Positions 17,836-26,752 of a stretch of DNA of 64,000 bases are shown here, piece by piece (position 1 is the first letter of the stretch; every line of letters starts with the position of its first letter). The position numbers and the translations under genes were made by a program. The notes below the pieces were generated by a model. That model had not been told where the DNA came from, ran no database searches, and worked only from the letters and a program-made list of their open reading frames with translations. Source of the DNA: Bacteroidota bacterium (lineage in GTDB: Bacteria; Bacteroidota; Bacteroidia; Chitinophagales; Chitinophagaceae); the NCBI GenBank assembly GCA_947448725.1, contig CANFOM010000003.1, forward strand, positions 99,094-163,093. The letters run 5' to 3'.

Positions 17836-18921
17836 CTAAATGTATTTGTCTCCTTTGTGCCTTTTTACTTCGGCAACATATTCTTTGATGGATTGCTCTT
17901 TTTCTTTACTACAAATTAATAAAACGTCCTTAGTATCAACAATGATAAAATCATCTACACCTTGTACCACTACTAATTTATCCTTAGGCGCATTAATCAT
18001 ACACTTGGTAGCATCAATTACAATCACATTATCGGAAGCCACTGCATTTCCGAAATAATCTTTTTCCATATTCTCATAGGCGCTATTCCAAGTACCTAAG
18101 TCGCTCCATCCAAAAGCGGAGGGCAATACATATACATTTTCTGCTTTTTCCATGATAGCAATATCAATAGAAATATTTGTACACTGAGGATATATTTTTT
18201 CTATGGCTTGTTTTTCATTTTCAGTATTAAAGTTTGCTTTTTCTTGATCAAACAATTCAAACATTTCTGGTTGATATTTTTCAAATGCTTTTAAAATAGT
18301 ATTGGCTTTCCATGCAAAAATACCCGCATTCCATAAAAAGTCACCACTGGCTAAAAACGATTCTGCAATTTCATGGGTAGGCTTTTCGGTAAATGTTTTT
18401 ACTTTATATACGCCATTGCTTACTTCTAAACCTTCGTATTGTATATATCCATAACCAGTATTAGGATTAGTGGGTTTAATACCTAAAGTAGCTAATGCGT
18501 TGATATTGGCTACAAAGTCAAGTGCTTTTTCTACAATTTTTTGAAAATTATCTTGTTCCAATATAAGATGATCACTCGGCGCTACAATAAAAGTAGCCTT
18601 GGGATCTATTTGTGCTAATTTGAAAGAGATATAAGCAATACAGGGCGCCGTATTTTTTTTACTAGGTTCCGCTAATATATTTTGTACTGGCAATTGAGGT
18701 AATTGCTTTTTTACAATCTCAACATACTCATTTGAAGTAACGATAAAAATGTTTTCGGCAGGAATGAATGGCAAATACCTTTCGTAGGTCCATTGAATTA
18801 AAGTTTTTCCTGTATTTAAAACATCCAAAAATTGTTTAGGATAGGCTGTTCTGCTCATTGGCCAAAATCTACTTCCAATTCCACCAGCCATGATGGCTAC
18901 ATAATGATGTTTATTTTGCAT
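17836..18921 (-). CDS. manC: Mannose-1-phosphate guanylyltransferase
   Basis: 361 residues. The nucleotidyltransferase signature 'VAIMAGGIGSRFWPMSRTAYPKQFLDV' is followed by 'EPSKKNTAPCIAYIS', 'VAPSDHLI', 'FTEKPTHEIAESFLASGDFLWNAGIFAWK' and 'SFGWSDLGTW' type motifs (here 'SAFGWSDLGTWNSAYENM'). It makes GDP-mannose from mannose-1-phosphate and GTP for surface glycans. It is the short single-domain form with no phosphomannose isomerase domain. Its start lies 13 bases after the arabinose-5-phosphate isomerase stop, so the two are co-transcribed and both feed lipopolysaccharide or capsule synthesis. Confidence 0.93.
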   Translation of the reverse strand: MQNKHHYVAIMAGGIGSRFWPMSRTAYPKQFLDVLNTGKTLIQWTYERYLPFIPAENIFIVTSNEYVEIVKKQLPQLPVQNILAEPSKKNTAPCIAYISFKLAQIDPKATFIVAPSDHLILEQDNFQKIVEKALDFVANINALATLGIKPTNPNTGYGYIQYEGLEVSNGVYKVKTFTEKPTHEIAESFLASGDFLWNAGIFAWKANTILKAFEKYQPEMFELFDQEKANFNTENEKQAIEKIYPQCTNISIDIAIMEKAENVYVLPSAFGWSDLGTWNSAYENMEKDYFGNAVASDNVIVIDATKCMINAPKDKLVVVQGVDDFIIVDTKDVLLICSKEKEQSIKEYVAEVKRHKGDKYI

Positions 18922-18934
18922 AAGCAGTTTTAAT

Positions 18935-19897
18935 TTATAAAATTCCTTCTTTCATTAAATCATGAATATGTATCATTCCTATATATTTATGATTGTCTGC
19001 TACAATCAATTGACTAATATCGTGTTGTTCCATTAAGGCCAAGGCTTCTACGGCCAATGCATTTGGACTAATAGTGACCGGGCCAGTATGTGCAATTTGA
19101 ACAGCTGTTAAATCTTGTAAACTGGCATACTGTTCTAACATACGACGTATGTCACCATCTGTAATTATACCTAATACTTTTTCTTGCTCATCGATGACTA
19201 CTGCGGCGCCTAATCTATTTTTTGAAATAGTTATAATGACTTCTTTTAAGGAAGTCGTATTTAATACCGAAGGTTTAGGATTTACTTGTGCCATTTGTCC
19301 GGCAGTAAGTGTTAATCTTTTTCCTAAATTACCACCGGGATGAAATTTAGCAAAATCGATTGCTTTAAATTCTTTTATTTCCATTAAGCACATAGCCAAT
19401 AAATCACCCATCACCATTTGAGCAGTGGTAGAGGCGGTAGGGGCTAAATTATGTATACAAGCTTCTTTGGTTACCGTGGTGTTTAAAATCCAGTTGGCTT
19501 CTTTGGCTAAATAACTTTCGGTATTGCCCACCATGGCTACTAATGTATTTCCAAATTGTTGAACTAGTTGCACTAAATTTTTTATTTCAGGACTTTCGCC
19601 ACTTTTGCTAATAATTAAAACAATATCAGCTGGATGAATCATTCCTGAATCTCCATGGATAGCGTCGGCTGCATGCAAATACAAGGAAGCAGTTCCAGTA
19701 GAGTTTAAAGTAGCTACTATTTTTTGTGCAATGATGGCGCTTTTGCCAATCCCGCTAATGATCAAGCGGCCCTTTGAGGAATAAATAGCTTTGACTACTT
19801 CCACAAAGGCAGCATCAATATGATTGTGTAAACCATTGATAGCTTCCGCTTCAATGGCAAGCGTTCTATTAGCAATGGAAATAATTCTTTGGTCCAT
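18935..19897 (-). CDS. kdsD: Arabinose-5-phosphate isomerase (KdsD/KpsF/GutQ family)
   Basis: 320 residues from 'MDQRIISIANRTLAIEAEAI'. The SIS domain spans about 30-180 ('GRLIISGIGKSAIIAQKIVATLNSTGT', 'LIISKSGESPEI', 'APTASTTAQMVMGD'), followed by two CBS domains ('NRLGAAVVIDEQEKVLGIITDGDIRRML', 'HDISQLIVADNHKYIGMIHIHDLM'). It converts ribulose-5-phosphate to arabinose-5-phosphate, the first step to the Kdo sugar of lipopolysaccharide. The ORF track starts seven codons earlier (19918); the family N-terminus fits the inner ATG better. First gene of the minus-strand envelope group. Confidence 0.92.
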   Translation of the reverse strand: MDQRIISIANRTLAIEAEAINGLHNHIDAAFVEVVKAIYSSKGRLIISGIGKSAIIAQKIVATLNSTGTASLYLHAADAIHGDSGMIHPADIVLIISKSGESPEIKNLVQLVQQFGNTLVAMVGNTESYLAKEANWILNTTVTKEACIHNLAPTASTTAQMVMGDLLAMCLMEIKEFKAIDFAKFHPGGNLGKRLTLTAGQMAQVNPKPSVLNTTSLKEVIITISKNRLGAAVVIDEQEKVLGIITDGDIRRMLEQYASLQDLTAVQIAHTGPVTISPNALAVEALALMEQHDISQLIVADNHKYIGMIHIHDLMKEGIL

Positions 19898-20066
19898 AGG
19901 CGGTATAAGAAGCAGCAAAGTTAATGTTTCGTCGACATTGAGACTCGATTTTTCAAAAAGCTTTATTTATTTAAAAATATTTGACCTAGTTTAAACAATA
20001 GTGAATTATTTTCGTTAACTTATATACCGACTCACACAGAAACAGCTGATTTTAAGATAATTACAA

Positions 20067-22322
20067 ATGGCCACCACCAAAAAAACCATAAAAAAGGCCC
20101 CGGCAGCCGCTAAAAAGGAATCCCCCTTTAGTTTAGCAGCCATTTTAAGCGCTTTGGAGCAATATTTTGGTTTTAAAGCTTTTAAAGGAACCCAGGAAAA
20201 AGCGATTTTGTCCCTTTTAAGTGGCAGAGATACTTTTGTGATTATGCCTACCGGTGGGGGAAAAAGCTTGTGCTATCAATTGCCTGCCTTAATGCTTCCT
20301 GGATGTGCCATTGTTGTTTCCCCTTTGATTGCATTAATGAAAAACCAAGTAGACTTAGTAAGAGGGTATAGTGAAAATGACGAAGTAGCTCATTTTTTAA
20401 ATTCTTCTTTAAATAAGGGGCAAATTAAAGAAGTCAAAGCCGACTTGTTAAGCGGGAAAACCAAATTGTTATATGTGGCCCCCGAAACTTTAACTAAGCA
20501 AGAAAATCTAGATTTTTTTAGTGACTTAGAAGTTTCATTTTTTGCAGTGGATGAAGCGCATTGTATTTCAGAATGGGGGCATGATTTTAGACCCGAATAC
20601 AGAAGGCTGAAAGAAATGATGGAAGAAATAAATCCATCAGTACCCATTATTGCATTAACTGCAACAGCTACACCTAAAGTTCAAAGTGATATTGTAAAAA
20701 ACCTAGCCTTACGCGATCCTGAAGTTTTAATTTCTTCTTTTAACAGAGCTAACTTATACTATGAGGTACAACCCAAAGTAAAAAAAGAAGTTACGGTTAA
20801 ACATATAGTTAGGTATATCTCACAACACAAAGGCAAGAGTGGTATTATTTATACACTCAATCGAAAAACCACCGAAGAGTTGGCAGACTTATTAAAAGCC
20901 AACAAAATAAAAGCAGTAGCCTATCATGCTGGGTTGGATCAAAAACTAAGGGCAGATAGACAGGATCAATTTTTAAATGAAGACGTCCAAGTTATTGTAG
21001 CCACCATTGCCTTTGGCATGGGCATTGATAAGCCAGATATTAGATTTGTAATACATTATAATATTCCAAAGTCGATTGAAAATTATTATCAAGAAACAGG
21101 GCGTGCTGGTCGTGATGGATTAGAAGGGAATTGTATTTTATATTATTCGCATAAAGACGTTTCTAAACTCGAACATTTTTTAAGAGACAAGCCGCTCAAT
21201 GAAAGAGAGGTTGGCGCACAGCTCATTGATGAAACTGTAGCTTTTGCTGAAAGCGGTGCTTGTAGAAGAAGAAGTTTGTTGCATTATTTTGGGGAAAGTT
21301 GGGCCGATACTAATTGCGGCAACTGTGACAACTGTTTACATCCAAAAGAAAAAATAGAAGCCAAAGAACAGTTGGTTCAATTGTTGAAAGTGATTGAGGT
21401 ATTGAATGAGCGTTTTGTTGCCGATTATGTAATTCAGGTTTTAGCCGGGGAATATACACCACAGCTTGGTTTGTATAGACATGAAAAATTGCCCGTATTT
21501 GGAATTGGAAAGGAATATGACAATTTATTTTGGAATAGCATGGTACGTCAGGCTATGTTGGACACCATGATTGAAAAAGACATTGAAGAATACGGTTTGT
21601 TAAAAATTACCAGCAAAGGGCATAAATTTTTAAAGAAACCCACAAGCTTTAAAATTGTATTAAACAATGTTTTTGATGACGCCAATGCAGAAGATGATGA
21701 GCAGGAAGATCCTGATGGAGCGGCCACCACAGACGACGTGTTGTTTGAAATGTTAAAAAGTCTAAGACAAACAGAAGCTAAGAAAATAGCCTTGCCTCCT
21801 TTCGTTATTTTTTTAGAAACCTCTTTGCAGGATATGGCTACTTTGTATCCTACTACTTTAGAAGAATTGGAAAGATGTCAGGGAGTGAGCAAAGGGAAAG
21901 CCATTAAGTATGGTAAGCCTTTTGTAAAAATGATTGAAAAATATGTGGAAGAAAATAATATAGAAAAGCCAGACGATTTTGTAATGAAGTCGGTGGCGAA
22001 TAAATTTAACCATAAAATTTACATCATCCAAAATGTAGATAAAAAAATTCCATTAGAGACCATTGCAAAAAACAAAGACCTTAAGCTAGAAAATTTATTA
22101 GAAGAAATGGAAACCATTGCAGCCAGCGGCACTAAATTAAATTTAGATTATGCCATTGATGAATGGTTAGACGAATATGACCAGGCCGAAATTTTAGAAT
22201 ATTTCAAAAATTGCGAAACCTCTTCACTACAAATTGCACAAGAGGAATTAAGTGAGAACAATTATTCTTGGGAGCAATTAAAAATTATGCGCATTAAATT
22301 CTTAAGCGTAGTAGGCAATTAA
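20067..22322 (+). CDS. recQ: ATP-dependent DNA helicase RecQ
   Basis: 751 residues. Helicase motifs appear in order: 'QEKAILSLLSGRDTFVIMPTGGGKSLCYQLPAL' (Q motif and Walker A), 'FFAVDEAHCISEWGHDFRPEY' (DEAH and the RecQ aromatic loop), 'ALTATATPKV', 'VIVATIAFGMGIDKPDIRFV' and 'QETGRAGRDG'. The zinc-binding cysteines are in 'SGACRRRSLLHYFGESWADTNCGNCDNC'; RQC and HRDC ('LYPTTLEELERCQGVSKGKA') domains and a further C-terminal helical domain follow. It unwinds DNA 3' to 5' in recombination and fork repair. Its stop codon directly abuts the stop of the convergent DUF3089 gene. Confidence 0.97.
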   Translation: MATTKKTIKKAPAAAKKESPFSLAAILSALEQYFGFKAFKGTQEKAILSLLSGRDTFVIMPTGGGKSLCYQLPALMLPGCAIVVSPLIALMKNQVDLVRGYSENDEVAHFLNSSLNKGQIKEVKADLLSGKTKLLYVAPETLTKQENLDFFSDLEVSFFAVDEAHCISEWGHDFRPEYRRLKEMMEEINPSVPIIALTATATPKVQSDIVKNLALRDPEVLISSFNRANLYYEVQPKVKKEVTVKHIVRYISQHKGKSGIIYTLNRKTTEELADLLKANKIKAVAYHAGLDQKLRADRQDQFLNEDVQVIVATIAFGMGIDKPDIRFVIHYNIPKSIENYYQETGRAGRDGLEGNCILYYSHKDVSKLEHFLRDKPLNEREVGAQLIDETVAFAESGACRRRSLLHYFGESWADTNCGNCDNCLHPKEKIEAKEQLVQLLKVIEVLNERFVADYVIQVLAGEYTPQLGLYRHEKLPVFGIGKEYDNLFWNSMVRQAMLDTMIEKDIEEYGLLKITSKGHKFLKKPTSFKIVLNNVFDDANAEDDEQEDPDGAATTDDVLFEMLKSLRQTEAKKIALPPFVIFLETSLQDMATLYPTTLEELERCQGVSKGKAIKYGKPFVKMIEKYVEENNIEKPDDFVMKSVANKFNHKIYIIQNVDKKIPLETIAKNKDLKLENLLEEMETIAASGTKLNLDYAIDEWLDEYDQAEILEYFKNCETSSLQIAQEELSENNYSWEQLKIMRIKFLSVVGN

Positions 22323-23393
22323 TTAGTGGGTGTAATTATTATTTGCACTCAAATAAGAGTTCACTCTTTCTGCAACATTTTTTCTTACACTTAGATAATA
22401 GAAATTATAATCTGCGATATGGAAGTTTTTTGTTTTGTATAAAAAGCTGCCCAAAAATTGAGGTTTTTTAGTCCACAAAATGCCTCCATGATTTATCGCG
22501 CCAACTACATGGGTAGTTATCTTATTGAAGTTATACAATACAGCACCTTCATTCAATGATCGATCTACCAAAGTGTCTTTTGAATTCCAAGAAATAGGGT
22601 TGGTTACAATAGATGTAAATTTTTCTTTTTCTACAAAGTCAGGGGTATAACCTTCTTGATAAGTTCTCCAAGCGCAAATGCATCCAATAGAATTAGGTTT
22701 TTCGCAAGGCTTTATTTGAACATAATCAGCAGGATCAATGGCCATGCCTACTACATAAGCAGCAACCAATTTTTTTCCAAGTGGTTTATTGTCAAAAAAT
22801 TCTTTTAATAAACGTTTGGCATGGGTCGATCCTTGACTATGCGAAGCGATAATGATTGGCCTACCCTTATTTTCATGTTCCAAATAATATTCAAAAGAAG
22901 CCTTAACATCTTGATAAGCTAATTCAAAGGCTGCAATGGCGATCACCGTATCTTTTTTATCAACCGGACTATAAGATTTAATATGGGCTTGACGATACCT
23001 AGGCGCATAAATTCGGCCTACTTCATTAAAGATACTCGCCTGATTGAGGATGGCGGTGTAGTCGGTACTGATATTTGTTTTAATGTCCTTAAAGGAGGCG
23101 TTCATTCCATAGGGCTTGGTGGAATCTAAATAGGTGGTAGGGTGTATAAAAAAAACATCTACTAATTGAACTGGGTGATAAGTTTTACTTAATTCGGCAG
23201 GAACGCTATCCGAAGGACTTTTTTTATTGGGATGAGACGCCCAATAATTTAAGTTACTATAGTCTGGCATGTCGCCTAAGTTCTGTTTTTCGTAGAAAGG
23301 TTCTAATTTGGCGTAATTGCTTTGAGCGCAGCTGCTCATCAAAACAATGATAAAAAGGGATAATAAAGTGCGCATTAAGTTTAAGTTTTTCAT
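22323..23393 (-). CDS. DUF3089-type lipoprotein, alpha/beta-hydrolase fold
   Basis: 356 residues. The N-terminus 'MKNLNLMRTLLSLFIIVLMSSCAQ' is a lipoprotein signal with a lipobox Cys. The body carries 'VDVFFIHPTTYLDS', 'YAPRYRQAHI' and the nucleophile elbow-like 'IIASHSQGSTHAKRLL', all characteristic of DUF3089 proteins, which have an alpha/beta-hydrolase core. It is probably a cell-envelope esterase or acyl hydrolase; no substrate is known to me. The -7 box TACCTTTG (minus strand) lies 11 bases before the ATG. Confidence 0.85.
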   Translation of the reverse strand: MKNLNLMRTLLSLFIIVLMSSCAQSNYAKLEPFYEKQNLGDMPDYSNLNYWASHPNKKSPSDSVPAELSKTYHPVQLVDVFFIHPTTYLDSTKPYGMNASFKDIKTNISTDYTAILNQASIFNEVGRIYAPRYRQAHIKSYSPVDKKDTVIAIAAFELAYQDVKASFEYYLEHENKGRPIIIASHSQGSTHAKRLLKEFFDNKPLGKKLVAAYVVGMAIDPADYVQIKPCEKPNSIGCICAWRTYQEGYTPDFVEKEKFTSIVTNPISWNSKDTLVDRSLNEGAVLYNFNKITTHVVGAINHGGILWTKKPQFLGSFLYKTKNFHIADYNFYYLSVRKNVAERVNSYLSANNNYTH

Positions 23394-23404
23394 AAGTTCG
23401 GATG

Positions 23405-23412
23405 CAAAGGTA
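23405..23412 (-). promoter_or_regulatory. -7 promoter box (TACCTTTG) of the DUF3089 gene
   Basis: Exact minus-strand match to TAnnTTTG, followed by GCATCC and the ATG 11 bases downstream. The leader would be only a few bases long. Confidence 0.5.
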
Positions 23413-23512
23413 AAGTAGCTTGTTCGAATTAGACAGAGCGGAGGCTATTTTGTTTAAATAAAACATGTTATGCTTAAAAATTAATATTTTTAAGGAGCAA
23501 TTCTAATTTACA

Positions 23513-24775
23513 TTGAAACTATTACGCCATATTCCTTTTTTAACAGCTGTTTTTAAACACAGCTTAACCGCCTTTGGAGGGCCTCAGGTTCATTTAGGTT
23601 TAATGCAACACCGATTTGTAGATAAACGCAAAGACCTTAGTGCCGAGGAGTTAATGGAGTATAACGCATTTTGTCAATTGTTACCAGGCGCTTCTTCTAC
23701 CCAAACCATTATTTTGGTGGCACATAAAAGAGGGGGCACTTCCTTGGCTTTTATTACTTTGTTGGTTTGGATTTTGCCTGCTACTTTATTAATGGCCTTG
23801 GTAGCAATTTTATATAGCTACTTTGATTTTAAACAAGAGCTAAAAAGTTTAAGCTTATTGCAACCTATGGCCATTGGATTTATTGCCAGCGCCACCATTA
23901 TGTTGTATCAAAAAGCAATTAATAGCACCATCACTAAAGTTATTTTTATTGTTAGTAGTTTAATTATTTTAATCAGCTTTAAAAACCCTTGGGCCATTCC
24001 TTTAGTCATTATTATGGCTGGCTTAGCTACCAATTTTAGCAAGAAAAGAATTCCCAATGACGGCGCAGCACCCAAAGCGGTGAAGTGGGGCGGCCTTATT
24101 ATTTTTAGTTTGCTTTTTATGATTGCCGGTTTTTTGTCAGAGCAAGCCTCTCGACAAAACTGGCATAATCGAAAAGCTTTTAATTTATTTGAAAACAATT
24201 ATCGTTTTGGTAGTATGGTATTTGGTGGCGGAGATGTACTCATACCTATGATGTATGAACAATATGTAGCAAGACCTAATTCGGAACAGGTCAAAAAAAG
24301 TAAAAGAGAGGTATTAAAAATATCCAAGGAAGCTTTTTTAACAGGCTCTGGTATGGTGCGCGCCATGCCTGGTCCTGTTTTTTCCGTCGCTAGTTTTACC
24401 AGTGCTTTATTATTAAAAGACAAAGGATTGGTTTGGCAATTTGCAGGGGCTTTCCTAGGAAGTCTCGGTATTTTTTTACCCAGCTTTTTTATAGTTTTAT
24501 TTTTTTTTCCTATTTGGCAAAACTTAAAAAAGTATGCCATTTTTTATAGATCACTAGAAGGTATTTATGCAGCGGTAGTAGGCATTATGCTAGGTGCCAT
24601 GTTGTATTTTATTAAAGACATCCTAGTCGAAATAAACCCCTTAAGCAGTTTCACTTTTATGAGTTATTTATTTGTTTTTGTAGCAAGTACTTATCTCATC
24701 TACACACACAAAATAGCATCACAGTGGATTGTACTAATGACCATTGCTTTAGGTTTTTTAACTACTTTGCTATAA
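23513..24775 (+). CDS. chrA: Chromate transporter (CHR family)
   Basis: 420 residues, starting at TTG 23513 ('MKLLRHIPFLTAVFKHSLTAFGGPQVHLGLM'); no in-frame ATG precedes the conserved N-terminus. The CHR signature 'AFGGPQVHL' and its counterpart 'YRFGSMVFGGGDVLIPMMYEQYV' in the second half show the two homologous domains of long-chain ChrA proteins. 'YNAFCQLLPGASSTQ' and 'FLTGSGMVRAMPGPVFSVASF' are the paired PG motifs. About ten membrane helices are expected. It exports chromate from the cytoplasm; some members have other roles. The gene stands alone, with no chrB-like regulator beside it. Confidence 0.9.
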   Translation: MKLLRHIPFLTAVFKHSLTAFGGPQVHLGLMQHRFVDKRKDLSAEELMEYNAFCQLLPGASSTQTIILVAHKRGGTSLAFITLLVWILPATLLMALVAILYSYFDFKQELKSLSLLQPMAIGFIASATIMLYQKAINSTITKVIFIVSSLIILISFKNPWAIPLVIIMAGLATNFSKKRIPNDGAAPKAVKWGGLIIFSLLFMIAGFLSEQASRQNWHNRKAFNLFENNYRFGSMVFGGGDVLIPMMYEQYVARPNSEQVKKSKREVLKISKEAFLTGSGMVRAMPGPVFSVASFTSALLLKDKGLVWQFAGAFLGSLGIFLPSFFIVLFFFPIWQNLKKYAIFYRSLEGIYAAVVGIMLGAMLYFIKDILVEINPLSSFTFMSYLFVFVASTYLIYTHKIASQWIVLMTIALGFLTTLL

Positions 24776-24859
24776 AGGTTTTGTTAAAAGGTAAAAACCT
24801 GTTAATTGTCCTAAGTTCCGAATATTTTTAAACTAAGCTTTCTTAATATTGCAGTCGAC

Positions 24860-25594
24860 ATGAATGTAAAGCGCTACTTAATCTTATTTTTTTTAGTTGT
24901 TTTGATTTCCAAGACAAAGGCACAAAATACAATAGTAAGTGGCGTAGTGTATGATATTTCGGGAAGGAGACCTATCGAATCGGTGATTGTATTTAGCAAT
25001 AACAATCACGCTTTTACCGATTCACTTGGCAGGTATAGTATTGTAGTAAAAGCCAAAGATTCTATTTGGTTTTCTTTATTTGGTAAAAACACACATAAGT
25101 ATCCATTGGATACGGTAGAAGATCTGCGTAATTTTAATGTGATGATTCATGTGGCTGGTTTTGATTTGCCGGAAGTACGTGTTAGAAATAGCTATTACCG
25201 ACTCGACTCCATTCAAAACCGAATGGAGTACGCTCAATTTTTTAATTACCATCCTCCAGGTATTAAATTAGGTGGGGGCAATCAACAATTATTTGGACCT
25301 AATGGATTAACCATTGGTTTGGATTTAGACGAAATAATTAATATGTTTCGCGTTAAACGAAATCGAAATTTACAATTTCTACAAACAAGGTTGTTGAAGC
25401 AGGAGCAAGAGAAGTATGTTGAATATCGTTTTACCAAGCGATTTGTTATAAAATTGACCCATTTAGAGGGTGAGGAATTGAATCGTTTTATGAGTTACTG
25501 TAGGCCTTCCTATGAAGTGCTAGGATTATTAAACGACCTAGAGTTAGGGTATTATATTGAAAAAAAATATCAAGCCTTTAAAGCCCTTCATTAA
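24860..25594 (+). CDS. Secreted protein with carboxypeptidase-regulatory-like beta-sandwich
   Basis: 244 residues with signal peptide 'MNVKRYLILFFLVVLISKTKAQ'. Residues about 25-95 ('VSGVVYDISGRRPIESVIVFSNNNHAFTDSLGRYSIVVKAKDSIWFSLFGK') form the CarboxypepD_reg-like fold found at the N-terminus of TonB-linked receptors. The rest is a basic, helix-rich domain found in short Bacteroidota exported proteins. No catalytic motif is seen. It precedes the RND efflux genes by 86 bases; a link with them is not established. Confidence 0.65.
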   Translation: MNVKRYLILFFLVVLISKTKAQNTIVSGVVYDISGRRPIESVIVFSNNNHAFTDSLGRYSIVVKAKDSIWFSLFGKNTHKYPLDTVEDLRNFNVMIHVAGFDLPEVRVRNSYYRLDSIQNRMEYAQFFNYHPPGIKLGGGNQQLFGPNGLTIGLDLDEIINMFRVKRNRNLQFLQTRLLKQEQEKYVEYRFTKRFVIKLTHLEGEELNRFMSYCRPSYEVLGLLNDLELGYYIEKKYQAFKALH

Positions 25595-25680
25595 GCTACA
25601 CTTAAGGCCTTGGCCGTTCATCTATATTTTTTCCATAAAAAGTATATTTTGGCTATCTTCAAGGCCTAAAATTTAGCGTT

Positions 25681-26730
25681 TTGAGAAAGATATCAATTTT
25701 AGCTGTGGCTTGCTTATTTACTGCCTTCGGTTGTAAAGACAAGTCAAAAGCTTTCGATAAGTTTAATCCCAATGCACCTGTTACGGTGGATATTGCCATT
25801 GCTGCCAACCAACAAGTAGACAAAGTGGTAGAAGTAAATGGAGCAGTATCAGCAACCGATTTTGTGGAATTGCATGCAGAGACCAATGGGCGTGTGGTAT
25901 TTTTACAAATTCCAGAAGGAAAAATAGTTCAAGCTGGAACTGTACTTGCTAAACTGAATGATGCTGATTTACAAGCACAGTTGGAAAAAATTAAAGTTCA
26001 ATTAGAGCTAGCCAATATCAATGAACAAAGAAATTTACAATTGTTAAAAGTGAAAGGCATCAATCAAAGCGATTATGATATTTCATTACAACAAGTAAAA
26101 AGTTCTAAAGCCGATTTAGCGTATACTCAATCATTAATTGATAAGACGATTGTAAAAGCACCTTTTACAGGTCAGATGGGCTTGAGACAAATTAGCTTAG
26201 GGGCATTTGTAAATACAGCCACTACCATTGCGACTTTGCAAAAAACAGATCATTTAAATATTGATTTTACCTTACCTGAAATGTATGGATCTTATGTTAA
26301 GGTAGGTAAGAATGTGAAATTAGAAGGTATCAATGCGACCAACCAAAAGCTTTCGGCTGTCATCTTTGCTATTGAGCCTCAAATTATAACTACTACTAGA
26401 AATATTAAAGTGCGTGCAACTTTGCTAGGTAAAATGCTACCAGGAGCTTACGTAAAAGTTTATTTAAGTGATAATCTTCAAAAGCCTTCTATTTTGGTAC
26501 CTGCCAATGTACTTATCCCTGAATCAAAAAGCAAACAAATAGTATTGGTTAAAAATGGCATGGCTAGTTTGGTAGAAGTGGAGACTGGTTATAGAACTGC
26601 TACTTCGGTTGAAATTACGAAGGGCGTGAATGTAGGTGATACCGTAGTTGTGGCTGGTATGTTATTTGTAAGAAATGGCAATAAAATAAAAGTAGGTAAA
26701 ACAATACCTATTTTAGAAATTGCAAAATAG
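25681..26730 (+). CDS. RND efflux pump, periplasmic adaptor subunit
   Basis: 349 residues from TTG 25681. The leader 'MRKISILAVACLFTAFGC' ends with a Cys and looks like a lipoprotein signal. A lipoyl/barrel-sandwich domain ('VELHAETNGRVVFLQIPEGKIVQAGTVLAKLND'), a coiled-coil hairpin, the second lipoyl half ('IVKAPFTGQMGLRQISLGAFVNTATTIATL') and beta-barrel and membrane-proximal parts ('GAYVKVYLSDN', 'LVPANVLIPESKSKQIVLVKNG') follow in the order of the MFP/HlyD family. It links the inner-membrane pump to an outer-membrane channel. The permease gene starts 22 bases downstream. Confidence 0.92.
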   Translation: MRKISILAVACLFTAFGCKDKSKAFDKFNPNAPVTVDIAIAANQQVDKVVEVNGAVSATDFVELHAETNGRVVFLQIPEGKIVQAGTVLAKLNDADLQAQLEKIKVQLELANINEQRNLQLLKVKGINQSDYDISLQQVKSSKADLAYTQSLIDKTIVKAPFTGQMGLRQISLGAFVNTATTIATLQKTDHLNIDFTLPEMYGSYVKVGKNVKLEGINATNQKLSAVIFAIEPQIITTTRNIKVRATLLGKMLPGAYVKVYLSDNLQKPSILVPANVLIPESKSKQIVLVKNGMASLVEVETGYRTATSVEITKGVNVGDTVVVAGMLFVRNGNKIKVGKTIPILEIAK

Positions 26731-26752
26731 TCCCATTAAATAGTATTATTAG

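Noticed and set aside
25605-25667. 8-base inverted repeat AGGCCTTG/CAAGGCCT upstream of the RND adaptor
   Set aside because: Arms are short and 47 bases apart, with no T-run and no clear relation to the promoter.
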